From positions 9,426,467 through 9,490,466 of the forward strand of contig JALIRH010000001.1 of NCBI GenBank assembly GCA_023055505.1: a DNA stretch of 64,000 bases, read 5' to 3'. Shown here in pieces: positions 63,301-64,000 of the stretch. The notes below the pieces were generated by a model. The model was not told where the DNA came from. It made no database searches and was given only the letters and a program-made list of their open reading frames with translations. Both the position numbers and the translations under genes were made by a program. Position 1 is the stretch's first letter, and every line of letters begins with the position of its first letter. The stretch comes from Callipepla californica brunnescens (Eukaryota > Chordata > Aves > Galliformes > Odontophoridae).

Positions 63301-64000
63301 TTTGTCTTTTAGATGACATCAATTCTTTTTTAAAATACAACAGATTATAAATATCTTGTTGCTTCTTGCTTGATCTGCTACACATCATTCCACATTTAAT
63401 TTCTGTAGTGAATCTATTGAGTGTTCATTAAGTTTTCAGTCATCTGATCTCACTGTATTTTATCTCAAAGCCACATAAAAATTATACAGTTGTATATTAT
63501 TCACTATTCCAATAATGGATATTAACATTGATGTTGACATTACCTGTCCATGTGGTCCACATGGGTTTTCTACTGCAAAGAGTTTGTAAAACATGCTGGT
63601 ATTCTTATTTGTGTAGCAATCATCCCGGTTTTTCTCCATTTTTTCATTGATGTGCCTCAATGAAAATACACACATGGCAGATTTTAGGGAGCCATTATCT
63701 TTGTTTACTTTACTGAAGAGTGCGACAAGCACTTTGTCATCTGAGGCAGAATCTGTAGTTTGCCTTTGCTGAGCCATGCTCTTGGCCAGCTCTTCTCCTG
63801 GCGTGGTGACGTAAGCAGAATGACAGTGATCATACGAACCATCCTCATCTTTGCAACCCAAGTCCATTTCAAAGTAGGAATAATAATGGGCATCATCTTT
63901 GCAAAGACGCGCAATTAGTGTGCGGTTATTGACAGGCTGTTTCTCTTGCTGGTTAAAAATGAAATAAACATAATTTTTATCCTCAAAGACTGTCACAAAT
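1417..64000 (-). CDS. PLXNB2: Plexin-B2, semaphorin receptor (28 exons, both ends outside window)
   Basis: Single-pass plasma-membrane receptor for class 4 semaphorins. Its cytoplasmic part is a RasGAP-like domain (R-Ras/Rap type) interrupted by a Rho-family GTPase-binding domain. Twenty-eight exons read on the minus strand give about 1,366 continuous codons with consistent phases. Order: Sema (exons 1-3), PSI1 (4-5), PSI2 (7-8), PSI3 (12), IPT repeats (13-18), RQKR furin-type site (19), transmembrane helix (20), coiled juxtamembrane (21), GAP part 1 (22-24), GTPase-binding domain (25-28). The intracellular exons match my memory of human plexin-B2 almost residue for residue (for example [17 protein letters not shown]), better than plexin-B1 or B3. 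About 200 N-terminal and 250-300 C-terminal residues are estimated to be outside the window. Exon numbers are local. No promoter or UTR is visible. Confidence 0.96.
2402..2502 (-). CDS. PLXNB2: PLXNB2 exon 27: Rho-GTPase-binding domain
   Basis: 101 bp, phase 1 to 0, acceptor ...ACCTTAG and donor GTAAGG. It encodes [19 protein letters not shown] and INTLMHYN. Confidence 0.97.
2733..2808 (-). repeat. CR1 3' tail, minus strand
   Basis: 'cacagaatcacagaatcaca' then 'tctagatcatctagtccagt', a reversed CR1 end of about 75 bp. Confidence 0.8.
3562..3718 (-). CDS. PLXNB2: PLXNB2 exon 26: Rho-GTPase-binding domain
   Basis: 157 bp, phase 0 to 1, acceptor ...TTTCACAG and donor GTAGGT. It contains [20 protein letters not shown], a ubiquitin-like strand-helix segment that binds Rac/Rnd-type GTPases in B plexins. 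Confidence 0.97.
3719..6364 (-). other. PLXNB2 intron 25
   Basis: 2.6 kb without recognisable genes or transposons. It contains AT dinucleotide patches around 4361-4396 and the CAT array. Confidence 0.7.
5255..5275 (+). repeat. (CAT)7 microsatellite
   Basis: Seven perfect CAT units, followed by cac. Confidence 0.95.
6365..6511 (-). CDS. PLXNB2: PLXNB2 exon 25: GAP to GTPase-binding domain
   Basis: 49 codons, phase 0 to 0, donor GTAAGC. It contains [20 protein letters not shown] and [15 protein letters not shown], leading into the inserted Rho-GTPase-binding domain. Confidence 0.97.
6624..6690 (-). CDS. PLXNB2: PLXNB2 exon 24: GAP domain
   Basis: 67 bp, phase 2 to 0, acceptor preceded by a long U tract, donor GTAAGA. 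It encodes [20 protein letters not shown] and LK, invariant in plexins. Confidence 0.96.
7463..7644 (-). CDS. PLXNB2: PLXNB2 exon 23: GAP domain with first catalytic arginines
   Basis: 182 bp, phase 0 to 2. It contains [20 protein letters not shown] and ends NPKLMLRR. The two arginines correspond to the first arginine pair of the plexin GAP active site; the codon for the second is split between this exon and the next. The donor is GTTTGA, a weak match to consensus. Confidence 0.96.
8696..8925 (-). CDS. PLXNB2: PLXNB2 exon 22: GAP domain, first part
   Basis: 230 bp, phase 1 to 0, donor GTGAGT. It contains [32 protein letters not shown] and [13 protein letters not shown], the conserved start of the plexin GAP domain. 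Confidence 0.97.
8926..11183 (-). other. PLXNB2 intron 21
   Basis: 2.26 kb of unique-looking AT-rich sequence. Short open frames at 9849-10160 show no family features. Nothing else seen. Confidence 0.65.
11184..11284 (-). CDS. PLXNB2: PLXNB2 exon 21: juxtamembrane coiled coil
   Basis: 101 bp, phase 2 to 1, donor [24 protein letters not shown] and [13 protein letters not shown] form the helical juxtamembrane segment that couples the membrane helix to the GAP domain. Confidence 0.97.
12287..12426 (-). CDS. PLXNB2: PLXNB2 exon 20: transmembrane helix
   Basis: 140 bp, phase 0 to 2, donor [22 protein letters not shown] precedes an uninterrupted hydrophobic stretch ([18 protein letters not shown]), then CYR at the inner membrane face. 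It is the only transmembrane segment in the visible gene. Confidence 0.97.
12809..12985 (-). CDS. PLXNB2: PLXNB2 exon 19: stalk with furin-type cleavage site
   Basis: 59 codons, phase 0 to 0, donor GTAGGT. It contains [18 protein letters not shown] and [14 protein letters not shown], followed by [12 protein letters not shown] fits the R-X-K/R-R proprotein convertase site expected for B-type plexins, which are cut into two chains that stay associated. NLPEFI leads into the transmembrane exon. Confidence 0.96.
13461..13688 (-). CDS. PLXNB2: PLXNB2 exon 18: IPT repeat 3 end, membrane-proximal stalk
   Basis: 228 bp, phase 0 to 0, acceptor ...TTGTAG and donor GTAAAT. It ends with the conserved plexin-B2 stretch [19 protein letters not shown]. 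Confidence 0.95.
13689..15506 (-). other. PLXNB2 intron 17
   Basis: 1.8 kb holding the AAAAC array and otherwise nothing I recognise. Confidence 0.7.
13903..13987 (+). repeat. (AAAAC)17 microsatellite
   Basis: Seventeen uninterrupted AAAAC units, 85 bp. On the PLXNB2 strand it reads GUUUU repeats about 215 bases upstream of the exon 18 acceptor. Confidence 0.98.
15507..15615 (-). CDS. PLXNB2: PLXNB2 exon 17: IPT repeat 3
   Basis: 109 bp, phase 2 to 0, donor [26 protein letters not shown] is the IPT 'GG--ITVTG-GF' motif. Confidence 0.95.
16441..17208 (+). repeat. CR1 LINE, 5'-truncated, with RT C-terminal frame
   Basis: About 770 bp ending in the CR1 tail 'cccttccaacccctacaatt' plus 'ctgtgattctgtg'. 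The frame 16466-16951 reads [20 protein letters not shown] and [20 protein letters not shown], the C-terminal part of CR1 ORF2. It then loses frame, and the catalytic RT core and endonuclease are missing, so it is a dead copy. Confidence 0.93.
17969..18136 (-). CDS. PLXNB2: PLXNB2 exon 16: IPT repeat 2 end, start of IPT 3
   Basis: 168 bp, phase 2 to 2, donor GTAATT. It contains [11 protein letters not shown] and [18 protein letters not shown], closing one IPT fold and opening the next. Confidence 0.95.
18779..18915 (-). CDS. PLXNB2: PLXNB2 exon 15: IPT repeat 2
   Basis: 137 bp, phase 0 to 2, acceptor ...TTTGCAG and donor GTACGT. It contains [19 protein letters not shown], a textbook IPT start. 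Confidence 0.96.
19915..19999 (+). repeat. CR1 3' tail, plus strand
   Basis: 'gttggacttggtggccttga' through 'gatgattctatgattctatg', a standard CR1 end. It lies in intron 14. Confidence 0.85.
21280..21319 (+). repeat. 40-bp A homopolymer
   Basis: Uninterrupted A run in intron 14, read as U40 in the PLXNB2 pre-mRNA. I find no gene or LINE upstream whose tail this could be. Confidence 0.95.
21690..21825 (+). repeat. CR1 3' fragment, plus strand
   Basis: Ends 'ccagaggtccctgccaaccc' then 'ttttgtgattctgtg'. Diverged, about 135 bp; left limit approximate. Confidence 0.75.
23432..23437 (+). repeat. Target site duplication, left copy
   Basis: ggtcat directly before the 5' LTR; the same six bases follow the 3' LTR at 28168-28173. 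Six bp is usual for alpha- and betaretroviral integrases. Confidence 0.95.
23438..23741 (+). repeat. 5' LTR (304 bp)
   Basis: Begins TGTGG and ends GCAGCA, the usual TG...CA ends. TATATAA at 23663-23669 is the likely promoter and AATAAA at 23687-23692 the polyadenylation signal. Only about 24 bases separate them, so R should be short, as in avian leukosis viruses. Reading base by base I find no difference from the 3' LTR. The 68-codon frame inside it is incidental. Confidence 0.96.
23663..23669 (+). promoter_or_regulatory. TATA box in 5' LTR
   Basis: TATATAA in late U3, about 75 bases before the LTR end and just upstream of the AATAAA. It would drive plus-strand transcription, opposite to PLXNB2. 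Confidence 0.75.
23744..23761 (+). other. Primer binding site, tRNA-Trp-like
   Basis: TGGTGACCCCGAC begins two bases after the 5' LTR. Those 13 bases match the tRNA-Trp primer site of avian leukosis/sarcoma viruses as I remember it; the following bases (attcg) diverge. Confidence 0.8.
23807..23871 (+). repeat. 21-nt direct repeat in the retroviral leader
   Basis: agctgctgaaaggaagcagg followed by a occurs at 23807-23827 and again at 23851-23871. The copies are identical over 21 bases with a 44-base period, and lie between the primer site and gag, where packaging signals usually sit. Confidence 0.85.
23909..23914 (+). promoter_or_regulatory. Possible retroviral splice donor
   Basis: AG/GTGAGC at the 23908/23909 boundary is a strong donor match 17 bases before the gag ATG. 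It would be the donor for a spliced env RNA. No transcript evidence is available. Confidence 0.5.
24378..24566 (+). pseudogene. gag: gag nucleocapsid remnant, shifted frame, damaged zinc knuckles
   Basis: In a different frame from the gag start, [11 protein letters not shown] keeps the first two cysteines of a zinc knuckle but lacks the His and last Cys. A second motif, CPRC...H....C at 24504-24548, has the spacing CX2CX5HX4C, one residue longer than the usual CX2CX4HX4C because of an 11-G run at 24517-24527. The frame ends at TGA 24564-24566, which could be the natural gag stop. Confidence 0.65.
24567..24716 (+). other. GC-rich, CpG-dense linker between nucleocapsid and dUTPase
   Basis: About 150 bases of very high GC with many CpG pairs, open in the nucleocapsid frame and rich in Gly, Arg, Ala and Asp. 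It runs into the dUTPase start without a stop. The unmutated CpGs agree with a young insertion. No known fold. Confidence 0.6.
24717..25012 (+). pseudogene. dUTPase domain, broken and missing motif 2
   Basis: dUTPase lowers dUTP and in betaretroviruses is fused ahead of protease. [19 protein letters not shown] (about 24726-24782) resembles motif 1 and stays in the nucleocapsid frame until a TAA at 24811. The rest is in the -1 frame: LPGVIDSDS (motif 3), [13 protein letters not shown] (motif 4) and KGGFGSTG (motif 5, 24980-25003). The G-R-S/S motif 2 segment is absent and the frames do not match, so the enzyme should be dead. Motif 3 has Ser where most dUTPases have Tyr. Confidence 0.8.
25013..25393 (+). 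CDS. pro: Retroviral protease, apparently intact
   Basis: Aspartic protease that cuts Gag and Gag-Pol. The catalytic LDTGAD is at 25103-25120 and the conserved late motif LWGRDVM at 25301-25321. The frame continues from dUTPase motifs 3-5 and ends at TAA 25391-25393. I see no stop or missing key residue in this domain. An in-phase T TTT TTG heptamer at 25351-25357 probably moves ribosomes into pol. Confidence 0.85.
   Translation: MFWTQSVTSSRPTLQCTLQRNQQRIILTGILDTGADVTVISLSKWPPLSSLTSSSHTLAGVGGARNSQQSAEFIQIKGREDRIATIKPFVLPIPMILWGRDVMAQWGVTIKSDFLKGPLRGTTPLS
25351..25357 (+). promoter_or_regulatory. Candidate -1 ribosomal frameshift heptamer, pro to pol
   Basis: T TTT TTG lies exactly in the protease phase (GAT TTT TTG) inside the overlap of pro and pol. 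Pol is in the -1 frame relative to pro, as a -1 slip here requires. I did not test for a downstream pseudoknot. Confidence 0.6.
25358..26073 (+). pseudogene. pol: Reverse transcriptase, fingers and palm, stopped by in-frame TAG
   Basis: [16 protein letters not shown] starts the [46 protein letters not shown] and the catalytic YMDD (25897-25908) follow in order, so the polymerase core looks complete. TAG at 26071-26073 interrupts the frame just after [10 protein letters not shown]. The same frame continues for another 199 codons, so this is one nonsense change and not a frame loss. Confidence 0.93.
26074..26673 (+). pseudogene. pol: RT thumb joined in frame to integrase C-terminal domain
   Basis: Directly after the TAG the frame reads [16 protein letters not shown] and [15 protein letters not shown] (RT thumb/connection). 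Around 26290-26330 it passes into integrase text: [39 protein letters not shown] and [18 protein letters not shown], the class II integrase C-terminal DNA-binding domain. RNase H and the integrase zinc and catalytic core are deleted, yet the frame is preserved across the junction. It ends at TGA 26671-26673. Confidence 0.88.
26684..26800 (+). pseudogene. env: env TM fragment with CX6CC motif, alpharetrovirus-like
   Basis: Starting 10 bases after the pol stop, [17 protein letters not shown] is the CX6CC disulfide loop of a transmembrane Env subunit. It closely resembles the same region of avian leukosis/sarcoma virus TM as I remember it. There is no surface subunit or fusion peptide in front of it. 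The right limit is uncertain; resemblance fades after about 26770, although the frame stays open to 26923. Confidence 0.82.
26801..27640 (+). other. Unassigned segment inside the provirus
   Basis: About 0.8 kb separates the two TM pieces. The left half (to about 27190) is AT-rich with many stops and an imperfect repeat of 'attatttaggtt' near 27056 and 27077. The right half is more GC-rich and includes a TG run at 27521-27540. Acceptor-like tracts end at AG 27115 and 27190. From 27191 to 27463 two overlapping frames are open. One has a charged start and a hydrophobic stretch ([19 protein letters not shown]) like an Env leader, the other is an 82-codon frame at 27219-27467. It could be a decayed env leader, captured host sequence or an older insertion; I cannot decide. 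Confidence 0.5.
27641..27927 (+). pseudogene. env: env TM C-terminus: membrane-proximal region, anchor, tail
   Basis: [18 protein letters not shown] is a membrane-proximal helix, followed by the hydrophobic anchor ([17 protein letters not shown]) and a short basic tail. The polypurine tract codes for QKGG, and the frame continues into the 3' LTR, ending at TAG 27925-27927 inside U3. No initiation codon of its own is evident. Confidence 0.85.
27851..27863 (+). other. Polypurine tract
   Basis: agaaagggggaaa immediately before the 3' LTR, the usual plus-strand DNA primer position. It overlaps the env tail frame. Confidence 0.9.
27864..28167 (+). repeat. 3' LTR (304 bp)
   Basis: Same length and, by eye, the same sequence as 23438-23741. 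TATATAA is at 28089-28095 and AATAAA at 28113-28118. It ends GCAGCA before the right target duplication. Confidence 0.96.
28168..28173 (+). repeat. Target site duplication, right copy
   Basis: ggtcat directly after the terminal CA of the 3' LTR, identical to 23432-23437. Perfect duplication means no rearrangement across the insertion since it occurred. Confidence 0.95.
34670..34778 (-). CDS. PLXNB2: PLXNB2 exon 14: IPT repeat 1 end
   Basis: 109 bp, phase 2 to 0, donor GTAAGT. It reads [14 protein letters not shown] and ends SDVQFTYQ, the final IPT strands. The following intron is the 15.75-kb one that carries the retrovirus. Confidence 0.95.
34779..38275 (-). other. PLXNB2 intron 13
   Basis: 3.5 kb carrying the mariner-like element; the rest shows A/T-rich runs near 35620-35650 and 36228-36250 and nothing identifiable. 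Confidence 0.75.
36991..37533. mobile_element. Non-autonomous mariner (Galluhop-like) element
   Basis: About 540 bp bounded by inverted ends: 'cgaagtaatgcctcctgttt' on the left and 'aaataggaggcattactttt' on the right, both next to TA. The interior resembles the internally deleted Galluhop mariner copies common in chicken. No full transposase is encoded; the short frames inside have no recognisable catalytic residues. It sits in intron 14-to-13 sequence between 34.8 and 38.3 kb. Confidence 0.85.
38276..38424 (-). CDS. PLXNB2: PLXNB2 exon 13: IPT repeat 1
   Basis: 149 bp, phase 0 to 2, donor [26 protein letters not shown] is the canonical IPT/TIG start ('P-GP-GG---I-G-NLG'). Confidence 0.96.
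39508..39680 (-). CDS. PLXNB2: PLXNB2 exon 12: PSI domain 3
   Basis: 173 bp, phase 1 to 0, donor GTAAGA. It contains [19 protein letters not shown], then YKCVWCEE and KCVYEKLC, a complete third PSI domain, and ends HPEITR at the border with the first IPT repeat. Confidence 0.96.
39681..43930 (-). other. PLXNB2 intron 11
   Basis: 4.25 kb. I see no transposon ends, coding exon or RNA gene. Confidence 0.65.
43931..44012 (-). CDS. PLXNB2: PLXNB2 exon 11: extracellular beta domain
   Basis: 82 bp, phase 0 to 1, donor [23 protein letters not shown] matches the plexin-B2 'ANETL-L-L' strand, and IDSKL runs on to VTLYNCS in the next exon. Confidence 0.92.
45161..45253 (-). CDS. PLXNB2: PLXNB2 exon 10: extracellular beta domain
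   Basis: 31 codons, phase 0 to 0, acceptor ...TTCCACAG and donor GTAAAT. It begins [13 protein letters not shown]. Conservation with mammals is weak here, so the assignment rests mainly on splice sites and phase. Confidence 0.88.
45254..49026 (-). other. PLXNB2 intron 9
   Basis: 3.77 kb. I see nothing recognisable; open frames such as 45384-45761 (minus) and 47522-47884 (plus) lack family features. Confidence 0.65.
49027..49128 (-). CDS. PLXNB2: PLXNB2 exon 9: extracellular linker after PSI 2
   Basis: 34 codons, phase 0 to 0, donor GTAAGT. It begins [17 protein letters not shown], the plexin 'CPQ-P-IP' segment that starts the next IPT-like fold. Confidence 0.93.
49600..49702 (-). CDS. PLXNB2: PLXNB2 exon 8: PSI domain 2 core
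   Basis: 103 bp, phase 2 to 0, donor GTAATG. The motif [15 protein letters not shown] is the conserved cysteine-tryptophan core of the second plexin PSI domain. Confidence 0.94.
50435..50549 (-). CDS. PLXNB2: PLXNB2 exon 7: beta domain end, start of PSI 2
   Basis: 115 bp, phase 1 to 2, donor GTAAGT. It reads [12 protein letters not shown] and then [17 protein letters not shown], the entry to the second PSI domain. Confidence 0.93.
50550..54665 (-). other. PLXNB2 introns 6 and 5 (around exon 6)
   Basis: Two introns of about 2.2 and 1.8 kb flanking the exon at 52739-52889. Only short T or A runs (50757-50774, 52981-52997); no identifiable element. Confidence 0.65.
52739..52889 (-). CDS. PLXNB2: PLXNB2 exon 6: extracellular beta domain
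   Basis: 151 bp, phase 0 to 1, donor [18 protein letters not shown] starts an IPT-like beta sandwich between PSI 1 and PSI 2; the exon ends PPTPKGQG. Confidence 0.93.
54666..54792 (-). CDS. PLXNB2: PLXNB2 exon 5: end of PSI 1 and linker
   Basis: 127 bp, phase 2 to 0, donor GTATGA. It begins CTKRADCE, completing the PSI cysteines, and ends in the plexin-B linker motif [12 protein letters not shown]. Confidence 0.94.
56988..57088 (-). CDS. PLXNB2: PLXNB2 exon 4: PSI domain 1
   Basis: 101 bp, phase 0 to 2, donor GTGAGT. It opens [18 protein letters not shown] and contains [12 protein letters not shown], the cysteine signature of a plexin-semaphorin-integrin (PSI) domain. Confidence 0.95.
58095..58178 (+). 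repeat. CR1 3' tail, plus strand
   Basis: 'gatggacttaatgatcacca' then 'gaggtcccttccaacccc' and 'ctctgtgattc', a CR1 end. Confidence 0.85.
60172..60330 (-). repeat. CR1 3' fragment, minus strand
   Basis: 'atcacagaatggcaggggtt' then 'ggaagggtcttcaggagatc', the reversed CR1 end, continuing into diverged CR1 text with 'ttgcacaggtaggcag'. Confidence 0.85.
60734..60856 (-). CDS. PLXNB2: PLXNB2 exon 3: end of Sema domain
   Basis: 41 codons, phase 0 to 0, acceptor ...GGAACAG and donor [21 protein letters not shown] is the closing Sema strand that leads into the first PSI domain in the next exon. Confidence 0.94.
61738..61920 (-). CDS. PLXNB2: PLXNB2 exon 2: Sema domain continued
   Basis: 61 codons, phase 0 to 0, acceptor ...TTATTAG and donor GTAACA. 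It contains [12 protein letters not shown] and [19 protein letters not shown], typical of the late blades of a plexin Sema propeller. Confidence 0.94.
61921..63543 (-). other. PLXNB2 intron 1 of window
   Basis: 1.6 kb between Sema-coding exons, with no recognisable elements. Confidence 0.65.
63544..64000 (-). CDS. PLXNB2: PLXNB2 exon 1 of window: Sema domain, runs off the right edge
   Basis: The frame is open from the window edge to a GTAATG donor, giving 152 codons after one leading base. The text is a Sema propeller strand region ([14 protein letters not shown]) with several cysteines and N-glycosylation sequons. No start codon belongs here: the first Met in frame is internal, because the exon continues beyond 64000. 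Plexin-B genes usually encode most of the Sema domain in one long first coding exon, which fits. Confidence 0.93.

Noticed and set aside
1417..64000. Identity as PLXNB1, PLXNB3 or an A-type plexin
   Set aside because: Motifs such as [23 protein letters not shown] and [20 protein letters not shown] agree with plexin-B2 as I remember it, and three PSI domains with a convertase site exclude A-type plexins.

Overview
The window is bird genomic DNA, most likely chicken or a close galliform. The evidence is several CR1 LINE tails (the 'gattctatgattctgtg' type end), a Galluhop-type mariner remnant with 'agtaatgcctcc' terminal repeats, and a class II avian endogenous retrovirus. The species is inferred from repeat types and was not tested by alignment.

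The whole window lies inside one gene on the minus strand. I recognise it as plexin-B2 (PLXNB2), a transmembrane receptor for class 4 semaphorins. I could place 28 coding exons between 1417 and the right edge. All have AG/GT boundaries, and the reading phases connect without a break from the first to the last. They give about 1,366 codons: from inside the Sema domain (right edge), through three PSI domains, three IPT repeats, a furin-type site and the transmembrane helix, to the first half of the cytoplasmic RasGAP region and the Rho-GTPase-binding domain (left). The signal peptide and start of the Sema domain lie beyond 64000. The second GAP half and C-terminal tail lie below position 1.

The other regions are introns. 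Most hold no recognisable element. Exceptions are CR1 fragments (about 0.7-1.3, 2.7, 16.4-17.2, 19.9, 21.7, 58.1 and 60.2 kb), a mariner-type element (37.0-37.5 kb), an 85-bp AAAAC array (13.9 kb) and a 40-bp A tract (21.3 kb).

The most interesting object is a 4,730-bp endogenous retrovirus on the plus strand (23438-28167), antisense to PLXNB2 in its 15.75-kb intron 14. Its two 304-bp LTRs look identical base for base, and a perfect 6-bp target duplication (ggtcat) flanks it, so insertion was recent. It is nevertheless heavily deleted. It keeps a Gag N-terminus, a broken nucleocapsid and dUTPase, a protease, and a reverse transcriptase interrupted by one in-frame stop and then joined to the integrase C-terminus. 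Env survives only as two TM pieces separated by about 0.8 kb of sequence I cannot assign. Identical LTRs around a defective interior suggest a non-autonomous element copied in trans by a helper virus. Its Gag/dUTPase/Pro/Pol look betaretrovirus-like, while the TM disulfide region resembles avian leukosis-type Env.
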